Source: Candidatus Daviesbacteria bacterium GW2011_GWA1_41_61 (GTDB taxonomy: Bacteria > Patescibacteriota > Microgenomatia > Daviesbacterales > UBA10151). Taken from it: 49,706 nt of DNA. The DNA is taken from the NCBI GenBank assembly GCA_000997385.1, contig LCBT01000001.1:1-49706 (forward strand), written 5' to 3'. The position numbers were made by a program, and so were the translations under genes. Of the stretch, positions 43,517 to 49,706 are shown one piece after another. Under the pieces are notes generated by a model. It saw nothing but the letters and a program-made list of their open reading frames with translations, did not search any database and was not told the DNA's origin. Position 1 is the stretch's first letter. Each line of letters opens with the position of its first letter.

Positions 43517-44849
43517 AAGGGGTGTCCCCAGATTTTAGTTTCTTTTCTAAAACTACCATTACTTTCTCCACATTAACTTTACCTTGGGTTTTTCTCATCA
43601 CTCCACCAATTAAAGCCTGCAAAGCATTAAGTTTACCCCTCTTATAGTCTTCTACTGATTTAGGATTTTTCTTTATCACCTCTAAAACAATCTTTTTTAT
43701 CACAGCCTCATCCTCAATTATTCCAACCCGCTTAGCAGCAATGAACTCCACCGCACGCAAGACCTGGTCTTGTGAAGCTAAAGTGATTTTTTGGTTCACA
43801 ATATAGTTAGCCAGCTCTTGTGGCTTTATTTGTTGGGCTTCCCCTAGTTTTACAGCTTTTTCAAAGTAGTATCCCACCTCTTTTAATTCCACCAACACTT
43901 GGGCATTTTGTTTAGAAATTCCATATTCAGAAACAAATCTCTGCATTTTTGCCTGTGGCAACTCCACCATTTCTTCCTTCACCCTTTCCTCTTCACTCTT
44001 CATTTTTAGCTCCGGCAAGTCCGGTTCCGGGAAGTATCTATAATCATGAGCTTCCTCTTTGGATCTTTGCAGATATGTCTCCCTTTTATCTTCATTCCAG
44101 CCTCTGGTTTCCTGAGTTAACTTCTCACCCTTTTCTAAAGCTTCAATTTGTCTTTTTATCTCATACTCAATAGCTGCAGTCATAAACCGGAAAGAGTTGA
44201 TATTTTTTAACTCCACCCGGTAGTTTGGCAGTTCTTTTTGTCCAACTGGACGAACTGACACATTGGCTTCCAACCTCATATCTCCTTTTTCCATATCAGC
44301 ATTGGAGACACTTAAGTAGCGAAAGATCTGCTGCAGCTTTTTAGCATAATCTTTGACCTGAGAAGGATCGGTAAAATCAGGCTCGGTGACAATCTCTACC
44401 AAAGGAACCCCTGACCTATTAAAATCAATCAAAGTCTGTCCATCAGAGTGAGTTAATTTTCCGGTATCTTCTTCCTGATGGACACGGTTGATTCTAATTT
44501 TGCTAACATTACCTTCCTTATCCTCCACTTCCAGCCACCCTTCAACACAAAGAGGCCACCGATATTGAGAGATCTGATAACCTTTGGGGAGATCGGGATA
44601 AAAATAATTTTTTCTTTCAAATCTAGAAAGATCTACTATCTTACAATTTAAAGCCAAACCAATCTGAATACACTTAGTAATAGCTTCCTTATTTGTATAA
44701 GGTAAAGCTCCAGGCAGACCTAAGCAGATAGGGCAAGTATGGGTATTGGGCTCTTTACTAAAATAGTCAGCAAAACATCTGCAGAACATCTTAGATTTTG
44801 TATTCAGCTCCACATGGACTTCTAAACCGATAACAGGTTCGTATTTCAT
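43515..44849 (-). CDS. gatB: GatB, aspartyl/glutamyl-tRNA amidotransferase subunit B
   Basis: A 444-residue protein beginning at the ATG at 44849, which overlaps the gatA stop by four bases (ATGA) and gives the family start YEPVIGLEVHVELNTKSKMFCRC. Further motifs: CPICLGLPGALPYTN with the zinc-like CxxC, RKNYFYPDLPKGYQISQY, and the C-terminal YqeY-like tail (KGKLNALQALIGGVMRKTQGK). It phosphorylates Glu-tRNA-Gln (and Asp-tRNA-Asn) and passes ammonia to the tRNA substrate. Last gene of gatCAB. Confidence 0.97.
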   Translation of the reverse strand: MKYEPVIGLEVHVELNTKSKMFCRCFADYFSKEPNTHTCPICLGLPGALPYTNKEAITKCIQIGLALNCKIVDLSRFERKNYFYPDLPKGYQISQYRWPLCVEGWLEVEDKEGNVSKIRINRVHQEEDTGKLTHSDGQTLIDFNRSGVPLVEIVTEPDFTDPSQVKDYAKKLQQIFRYLSVSNADMEKGDMRLEANVSVRPVGQKELPNYRVELKNINSFRFMTAAIEYEIKRQIEALEKGEKLTQETRGWNEDKRETYLQRSKEEAHDYRYFPEPDLPELKMKSEEERVKEEMVELPQAKMQRFVSEYGISKQNAQVLVELKEVGYYFEKAVKLGEAQQIKPQELANYIVNQKITLASQDQVLRAVEFIAAKRVGIIEDEAVIKKIVLEVIKKNPKSVEDYKRGKLNALQALIGGVMRKTQGKVNVEKVMVVLEKKLKSGDTP

Positions 44850-46198
44850 AGTTTTGGTTTCACCTTTCTCCAACTTGTTGCCTGTTCATAACTTTCTGCA
44901 ACATCCAAAATAGTTTCTTCATCCATATATTTACCCAAGATCTGCAGTCCTACGGGGAGTCCTTCCGAAAATCCACAAGGAACGGAAAGTCCGGGAATCC
45001 CAGCCAAACTGGCAGGAATGGTATAGGCATCTGATAAGTACATCTTTAAAGGATCATTCACCTTCTCTCCTAAATTCCAGGCAGTGGTTGGAGAAACAGG
45101 ACCAACGATAACATCACACTTTTGGAAAGCCTTAGCAAAATCCTGTTTGATCAAAGTTCTCACTTTAGCAGCTTTAGCAAAATAGTCATCATAATAACCG
45201 GTTGACAGGGCAAAAGTCCCCAACATAATTCTTCTTTTTGCTTCTGATCCAAATTTATCACGGGTTTTACCAAACCTAATGCCGGTAAATTTAGCCAGGT
45301 TAGAAGAAACCTCTGAGGACATAACGATGTAATAAACAGCTATACCATATTCTGTGTGGGGCAATATTACCTCTACAACTTCTGCCCCTAACTTTTCCAA
45401 TTTCTTGATCGCCTCTCTTACAACTTTCTCCACTCCCTCATCTAATCCCTTCCCAAAGTATTCCCTCGGCACCCCCACTCTGACCCCCTTCAAATCTTTC
45501 TTTAATTCCGAACTCTGAACTTTAAACTCTGAATTCTGGCAGTTGCTATCATACCCATCTTTTCCTGAAATCCATTCCAGGACTAACCTGGCATCAGCCA
45601 CAGTTTTAGTAAGGGGCCCAATCTGATCTAAGGATGAGGCCATAGCAATAGCTCCATACCTGGATACTCTCCCATAGCTTGGCTTGAGTCCTACCACTCC
45701 ACACAAAGAGGATGGCTGCCTGATAGAACCGCCAGTGTCTGTACCTAAAGCAAAGACACACATGTCAGAAGCAACTGCCACAGCAGAACCAGAAGAAGAA
45801 CCACCGGGAACTTTAGTTAAATCCCAGGGATTTTTGGTAGGACCATAAGCTGAGTTCTCTCCTGAGGAACCCATGGCAAACTCATCACAGTTAGTTTTAC
45901 CAATCACAGAGATATTTTTTTCCAGAAGTCTATCAACAGCTGTGGCATTATAAGGAGGAACAAAACCTTCCAAAATCTTTGATCCGGCAGTGGTAGAAAT
46001 GTCCTTAGTAACTATGATATCTTTAATAGCTGCTGGTATCCCTTCAGTGCCATTCTCCTTTGCCCAAAGATAGACATTTAAAGAAGGATTTAATTTCTTC
46101 ATTCTTTCTCTGTAAGCTCTATTGAGTTCTACTTCCGAAAATTGTCTTTCCTTCAACCCCTTAATAGTTTCTATTAATGTCAGTTTTGTTAAATCCAT
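44846..46198 (-). CDS. gatA: GatA, aspartyl/glutamyl-tRNA amidotransferase subunit A
   Basis: A 450-residue amidase-signature protein from the ATG at 46198, four bases after gatC. Landmarks: IPAAIKDIIVTKD with the catalytic Lys, PGGSSSGSAVAVASD, and ALGTDTGGSIRQPSSLCGVVG with the catalytic Ser pair. It frees ammonia from Gln for the amidation of misacylated tRNA. The presence of GatCAB implies that Gln-tRNA is made indirectly. 12 further upstream codons exist but are less likely. Confidence 0.97.
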   Translation of the reverse strand: MDLTKLTLIETIKGLKERQFSEVELNRAYRERMKKLNPSLNVYLWAKENGTEGIPAAIKDIIVTKDISTTAGSKILEGFVPPYNATAVDRLLEKNISVIGKTNCDEFAMGSSGENSAYGPTKNPWDLTKVPGGSSSGSAVAVASDMCVFALGTDTGGSIRQPSSLCGVVGLKPSYGRVSRYGAIAMASSLDQIGPLTKTVADARLVLEWISGKDGYDSNCQNSEFKVQSSELKKDLKGVRVGVPREYFGKGLDEGVEKVVREAIKKLEKLGAEVVEVILPHTEYGIAVYYIVMSSEVSSNLAKFTGIRFGKTRDKFGSEAKRRIMLGTFALSTGYYDDYFAKAAKVRTLIKQDFAKAFQKCDVIVGPVSPTTAWNLGEKVNDPLKMYLSDAYTIPASLAGIPGLSVPCGFSEGLPVGLQILGKYMDEETILDVAESYEQATSWRKVKPKL

Positions 46199-46202
46199 AA
46201 TT

Positions 46203-46496
46203 TTACCCTTCCTCAAACACTCCTTTAGTGACAAAGAAGCCCTCTTTTTTTTGAGAAGTATTCTTTAAAGCTTCTTCTTGTGACAAACTCTCCCCTACTT
46301 CATCATCCCTTAAAACATTGGAAAGTCCGGTAATGTTAAAGGTAGGCTCAACACCAGCAGTATCTACAGAATTTAATTGATCAATATAATCTAAAATTTT
46401 AGAAAGCTGATCCGAGTATTTCTCCACCTCCTCCTCAGAAACAGGAATGTTAGCCAACTTAGCCACTTTTTGCACTTGCTGTGGATTTAACTTCAT
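46203..46496 (-). CDS. gatC: GatC, aspartyl/glutamyl-tRNA amidotransferase subunit C
   Basis: A 97-residue protein from the ATG at 46496 (a TTG two codons upstream lies before the predicted transcript start). Family motifs: VQKVAKLANIPVSEEEVEKY, LSKILDYIDQLNSVDTAGVEPTF and LRDDEVGES. GatC is the small stabilising subunit that wraps GatA and GatB. First gene of the operon, with a strong promoter directly before it. Confidence 0.95.
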   Translation of the reverse strand: MKLNPQQVQKVAKLANIPVSEEEVEKYSDQLSKILDYIDQLNSVDTAGVEPTFNITGLSNVLRDDEVGESLSQEEALKNTSQKKEGFFVTKGVFEEG

Positions 46497-46504
46497 ACAC
46501 AAGG

Positions 46505-46533
46505 ATTATACTTGATCTAAAGGAGTCTGTTAA
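46505..46533 (-). promoter_or_regulatory. Promoter of gatCAB
   Basis: Minus strand TTAACA (46533-46528, five of six), exactly 17 bases, perfect TATAAT (46510-46505). Predicted start about 46498, two bases before the gatC ATG, so the mRNA is leaderless. The -35 overlaps the obg stop codon. Confidence 0.7.
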
Positions 46534-47489
46534 GCAGTTGCATTGAGTAATATCTTCAGTTTTTCTAAACTATCCCAGTCATGAATAGATATAGGAAGGA
46601 TTTTTCTTTTAAATTTCTTAAGCTGAGATGTTTTCTTTTTAACCTCTTCTTTATCCACCAAATCAGACTTAGTCAATAAAATAAGCTCTTTCTTTTTTAG
46701 AAGTTCCGGATTAAATTTTTTCATTTCCTCCCTGACCACCTGATAATCTCTGGCTACATCATCAGACTCTGAGGTAATACAGTGAAGTAATAATCCTACC
46801 TTCTCAATATGTTTTAAGAATTTAATTCCTAGGCCCTTTCCAGTAGAAGCTCCCTCAATTAGTCCTGGGATATCAGCCATAATTTTACCATCTATCACAC
46901 CTAAATTTGGTTCCAAAGTAGTAAAAGGGTAACTGGCCACTTTGACATTAGCAGCAGTTAACTCATTTAACAAACTACTTTTACCGGCATTAGGTAAACC
47001 AATTAATCCAAAATCAGCAATCAGCCTTAAAATTAATTTAAGGTGTTTTTCTTCACCAGGCAATCCTGTTTGAGCATATCTTGGGGTAGTATTTCTGGAG
47101 TTAGCCAACTGGGCATTACCTCTGCCTCCTAAGCCACCCTTACAAAGTAAAATTCTCTGCTCCATGTTATTTAACTCAATCTGATCACCACTATATTGAT
47201 CAATCATCAACGTTCCAATAGGTAGAGTAATCTCTAAATTTTTACCATCCTTACCAGTTTTTTTATTTCTATCACCAAACTGACCATTCTCGGCTGCTAT
47301 TTTTTGGGTTTTGGAAAACTGGTTTAAAACAGTGAGATCCGAGGTAACTTTAATATTGATATCTCCACCCCTCCCACCATTTCCTCCATCAGGCCCACCT
47401 TTTTGGTTTCTGGAAGGAACAAAAGAAACCCTACCAGGCCCCCCATGTCCTGCTCTAAAAATAATATTCTCCACTTCATCAATTAACAT
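46530..47489 (-). CDS. obg: Obg/CgtA GTPase without C-terminal domain
   Basis: A 319-residue protein: glycine-rich Obg fold (about 1-155; RAGHGGPGRVSFV, GGPDGGNGGRGGD, GGLGGRGNAQLANSRNTTPR) and a GTPase domain with GLPNAGKSSLLNELT (G1), PFTTLEPNLGV, MADIPGLIEGAS (G3) and LLTKSDLVD (G4). The optional C-terminal OCT domain is absent, so this is the short form. Obg helps assemble the 50S subunit and links it to the stringent response. It follows htpX by nine bases on the same strand. Confidence 0.97.
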   Translation of the reverse strand: MLIDEVENIIFRAGHGGPGRVSFVPSRNQKGGPDGGNGGRGGDINIKVTSDLTVLNQFSKTQKIAAENGQFGDRNKKTGKDGKNLEITLPIGTLMIDQYSGDQIELNNMEQRILLCKGGLGGRGNAQLANSRNTTPRYAQTGLPGEEKHLKLILRLIADFGLIGLPNAGKSSLLNELTAANVKVASYPFTTLEPNLGVIDGKIMADIPGLIEGASTGKGLGIKFLKHIEKVGLLLHCITSESDDVARDYQVVREEMKKFNPELLKKKELILLTKSDLVDKEEVKKKTSQLKKFKRKILPISIHDWDSLEKLKILLNATA

Positions 47490-47498
47490 AAAAGGGGG

Positions 47499-48455
47499 TT
47501 AAACTTTGCCTTCCATTTGCTGGAGAGCTTTTACCCGCGCCTGAATAGGAGGATGGGTGTTAAAAAGTCCGGCAAACCAGCCCGCTCCGCTCGCAGAGCG
47601 AGGCGAGCCTACTGCAGATTGGCCCTTGAGAGGATTGACAATATAAAGATGGGCTGTGCCTCTGTTGGCTACCTCCAAAGGCTCCTTATCACTAGAAATT
47701 TTTACTAAAGCACTGGCTAAACCTTGAGGATATCTGGTTAAAAGTATTCCTGAGGCATCAGCCAAAAATTCCCTTCTTCTGGATAATGCCAGCTGAATTA
47801 AAGTAGCGACAATCGGAGCCAAAATAGCTGCCGCAAGAGCCAAAACCAAAAAGATGGTGTTTCCTTTATTATCACTATCATTATCTCTCCCCCCATGCCA
47901 CATAGACCTCAAAAAGAAATCGGAAAGTAAAGCTATTGTCCCTACCAAAACAGAAACCACCGTCATGACTAAAGTATCGCGGTTCCCTACATGGGAAAGC
48001 TCATGAGCAACGACCCCTTCCAGTTCCTGTTTATTAAGCTTTTGTAAAATTCCCGTGGTTAAGGCTATGGCTGCATGCTTGGGATCTCTGCCTGTGGCAA
48101 AGGCATTGGGAGCGCTGTCATCAATGGTATAAATTTTAGGTAAGGGCAGCCCCCCAGCGATAGTTAAATTCTCCACCAACCTGTAAAGCTCTTTGTTACT
48201 TTTTTCATCAACAGGTTTGGCCCTAGAAATCCCAAGGACTATTTTATCCGACCAATAATAGGAAACAAAATTCATTATTCCGGCAATAATTAAGGAAATG
48301 CCCACTATTCCTAAACCACCCAAATCTCCAAAGCCAAATCCCCGGGCAATAATATAAATAACTCCCACAGTAAAGAGAGTAAAAAAGAAAAATATCACCC
48401 AGGTTTTAAAGATGTTTTGCGAGACATGATCCCAAGCTGTATTTACCGTTGTCAT
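47499..48455 (-). CDS. htpX: HtpX-like M48 metalloprotease
   Basis: A 318-residue membrane protease: two N-terminal helices (about 15-65), GRDPKHAAIALTTGILQKL, zinc motif HELSHVGNRD (about 145-154), two further helices, then RREFLADASGILLTRYP with the third zinc Glu. It degrades misfolded membrane proteins. In the C-terminal linker (SPRSASGAGWF, before GLFNTHPPIQ) the coding DNA is the palindromic repeat at 47579-47610, absent in typical HtpX. A promoter at 48465-48493 gives a nearly leaderless mRNA. Confidence 0.95.
   Translation of the reverse strand: MTTVNTAWDHVSQNIFKTWVIFFFFTLFTVGVIYIIARGFGFGDLGGLGIVGISLIIAGIMNFVSYYWSDKIVLGISRAKPVDEKSNKELYRLVENLTIAGGLPLPKIYTIDDSAPNAFATGRDPKHAAIALTTGILQKLNKQELEGVVAHELSHVGNRDTLVMTVVSVLVGTIALLSDFFLRSMWHGGRDNDSDNKGNTIFLVLALAAAILAPIVATLIQLALSRRREFLADASGILLTRYPQGLASALVKISSDKEPLEVANRGTAHLYIVNPLKGQSAVGSPRSASGAGWFAGLFNTHPPIQARVKALQQMEGKV
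47579..47610 (+). repeat. GC-rich palindromic repeat, copy 3, inside htpX
   Basis: Third copy of the palindrome (AGCCCGCTCCGCTCGCAGAG and GCGAGGCGAGCCT). The insertion is in frame and adds about 11 codons to HtpX between its membrane part and the C-terminal HPP motif. Confidence 0.65.
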
Positions 48456-48464
48456 ATCAAGCTA

Positions 48465-48493
48465 ATTCTAGCACAAATGAGAAAAGATTTCAG
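48465..48493 (-). promoter_or_regulatory. Promoter of htpX
   Basis: Minus strand CTGAAA (48493-48488, four of six), 17 bases, TAGAAT (48470-48465). Predicted start about 48458, three bases before the ATG. Confidence 0.5.
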
Positions 48494-48505
48494 TGAGAAA
48501 CTAAA

Positions 48506-49057
48506 TTAGAATTTAACTTTAACATCAGCTTTTTCTTCTTCACTTGCTTTGAAGAACTCTTCTTTAATAAAGCCAAACATTGAAGCTACCCAAGCTGAAG
48601 GTATAGTTTCTAAAGAGTTGTTATAGTCTAAAACAGAGGTGTTGTAAAACTGCCTGGAAGCAGCCACTTTTGTTTCCGTATCTGACAATTCCTCTTGAAG
48701 TTGTTTAAAGTTCTCTGTAGCCCGAAGCTGGGGATAATTTTCCGCTACCGCAAATAAAGTTTTCAAAGCTCCGCTTAACATGTTATCTGCCTGTGCAGCT
48801 TCATGGGGATTTTTAGCATTCATCAGGGAAGTCCTGGCTTTGGTAACATTTTCTAAGACGTCCTTCTCATGCTTAACATAACCTTTAACTGTCTCCACTA
48901 AATTAGGAATTAAAGAAGAACGACGTTTAAGCTGAACATCAATCTGAGACCAAGCCTCCCTAACTCTGTTTCTTAAGGTAACAAGGCTGTTGTAGGTTGT
49001 GAGTAACCAAATGAGGACTACAAAAATTATTCCCCCAATTATCAGTACCGGTGTCAT
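48506..49057 (-). CDS. lemA: LemA-family membrane protein
   Basis: A 183-residue protein with one N-terminal helix (about 4-20) and the helical LemA bundle: [54 protein letters not shown], and [13 protein letters not shown] with the typical ending [19 protein letters not shown]. Function is unknown; often next to htpX, as here (about 50 bases apart). Its start overlaps the polX-type stop by four bases. Confidence 0.95.
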   Translation of the reverse strand: MTPVLIIGGIIFVVLIWLLTTYNSLVTLRNRVREAWSQIDVQLKRRSSLIPNLVETVKGYVKHEKDVLENVTKARTSLMNAKNPHEAAQADNMLSGALKTLFAVAENYPQLRATENFKQLQEELSDTETKVAASRQFYNTSVLDYNNSLETIPSAWVASMFGFIKEEFFKASEEEKADVKVKF

Positions 49058-49706
49058 GTTCTTATATTAAACCATTTAGCAAATCTTGTCCACTCCCAGG
49101 AATTGATAATATCATCCTTAGTTAACCAACCCCGCCTGGCCACCGATACTCCAAAAAACATGTTTTTTAATGCCAGAGCTTCATGGGAATCCGTACTAAT
49201 TACCAATTTAACCCCTAAAGATTTGGCTTCCCTCGCCAGGTCATCGGGTAAATCTAAACGGTTAGGATAAGCATTAATCTCTAAGGCCTTACCACCAGCA
49301 GCAGCAAATTTGAAAATCTCTGGCCAATCCACCTCTGAAGCTTCCCGTTCGTTAAGCAATCTGTTTGTCGGATGGGCTAAAACTTTGACATAAGGATTTG
49401 CTAAAGCTTTAAGAAGGCGTTTGGTCATTTGAGCTTTTGGCTGATGGTGGGCAGAATGAACTCCTAAAACAGCAAAATCCAAAAGCTTTAAACCCTCATC
49501 AGGCACGGAAAAAGAACCGTCAGGTAAAATATCCACTTCGAGTAAATTTAGTACTCTAATATTTTTGTAAGAGTAATTTATTTGATCAATCAATCTTGAC
49601 CTCTTTTCAATAAGTTCAACAACCTGTTTTGGGCTATGGTTGGCTGCACTTGGCTGGTGGTCAGAAATACCGATATATTCATAACCCAAATCAGCGGCAA
49701 CTTCAA
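49054..49706 (-). CDS. polX: PHP domain of a PolX-type protein (partial)
   Basis: At least 217 residues; the frame is open to the window edge, so the N-terminal polymerase part is outside. Visible: [53 protein letters not shown], and [11 protein letters not shown], the metal-binding set of the PHP domain. The upstream residues EVAAD and the insert around [14 protein letters not shown] resemble bacterial PolX, whose PHP domain is a 3'-5' exonuclease. A stand-alone PHP phosphoesterase cannot be excluded. Confidence 0.8.
   Translation of the reverse strand, partial: EVAADLGYEYIGISDHQPSAANHSPKQVVELIEKRSRLIDQINYSYKNIRVLNLLEVDILPDGSFSVPDEGLKLLDFAVLGVHSAHHQPKAQMTKRLLKALANPYVKVLAHPTNRLLNEREASEVDWPEIFKFAAAGGKALEINAYPNRLDLPDDLAREAKSLGVKLVISTDSHEALALKNMFFGVSVARRGWLTKDDIINSWEWTRFAKWFNIRT

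Noticed and set aside
44846-44849. UGA read as glycine (as in some CPR lineages)
   Set aside because: UGA ends gatA and other conserved genes at the expected family ends, so it is a true stop here.

Overview
The window looks like the genome of a Patescibacteria/CPR bacterium, most likely a Microgenomates-type lineage. This is inferred from gene content and style, not from a marker-gene tree. The genes are mostly housekeeping genes typical of any bacterium: gatCAB, dnaE, rplS, rnhB, yraN, obg, uvrA, uvrB, uvrC, lexA, rsmI and secG. Several are trimmed compared with the usual family length: UvrC lacks its C-terminal HhH region, Obg lacks its C-terminal domain, RsmI is short. There are many small secreted or membrane proteins and long tail-fibre-like repeat proteins. 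UGA serves as a normal stop (for example in the ATGA overlaps gatA/gatB and rplS/rnhB), so this is not a recoded lineage. Many promoters place the -10 box only 10-13 bases before the start codon, implying leaderless or nearly leaderless mRNAs. Other genes carry strong Shine-Dalgarno sequences.

Layout. 1-9.8 kb is cell-surface territory. It holds a repeat-rich surface protein (cut by the window edge), an NRAMP-like transporter with an altered metal site, and a CapA-like protein. A five-gene cluster follows: two secreted beta-proteins sharing a C-terminal WTL-containing domain, a membrane-anchored WxLIP/DUF916-like protein, a Cys-rich dockerin protein behind a poly-A tract, and a membrane-anchored cohesin protein. 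Two small membrane/soluble ORFs and a PAP2 phosphatase close the region. 9.8-14.1 kb carries tRNA-Arg, a small acidic protein and tRNA-Lys(CUU), followed by two tandem accessory cassettes. 14.1-24.9 kb is a minus-strand block: peptide-binding-like protein, SecG, holin-like membrane protein, UvrC, transglutaminase-like secreted protein, UvrA, UvrB and a small unknown gene. 25.0-29.5 kb is an alpha-glucan operon (GT4/5-type glycosyltransferase, GH57, GH15). LexA at 29.6 kb diverges from it. 30.3-35.4 kb has a small ORF, a dedA remnant, RsmI, a degenerate PEP-synthase-like protein, two DUF192 proteins, a thermonuclease and a CvpA-CAP fusion. 35.5-37.1 kb is a third accessory cassette next to tRNA-Lys(UUU). 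37.1-49.7 kb has tRNA-Glu and a conserved minus-strand run: flavin oxidoreductase, YraN, RNase HII, L19, DnaE, GatBAC, Obg, HtpX, LemA and the PHP end of a PolX-type protein.

The most interesting structure is the three accessory cassettes. Both tRNA-Lys genes carry at their 3' end a GTTAAC-rich sequence that acts like an attachment site. Behind it lie modules of the same order: att-like site, cargo gene, element A, cargo gene(s), element B, and in two of the three modules a further att-like site directly after B. The cargo differs each time: membrane protein plus HigBA, HAD plus Fic, HAD plus BrnTA. Elements A and B are conserved. Element A begins behind a promoter and is closed by an 11-bp terminal stem with a compensatory base change, so it is a candidate structured RNA. 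No recombinase is present in the window. I know of no described cassette system with this arrangement, but I could not search for one.

The pathways fit together loosely. DNA repair (UvrABC, LexA) is clustered, and lexA and uvrB share a TGTTACA palindrome core that could be the SOS operator. GatCAB supplies Gln-tRNA and possibly Asn-tRNA by transamidation. The glucan operon suggests storage-polysaccharide synthesis and breakdown. The cohesin/dockerin/WxL-like cluster suggests assembly of a multiprotein complex on the cell surface.
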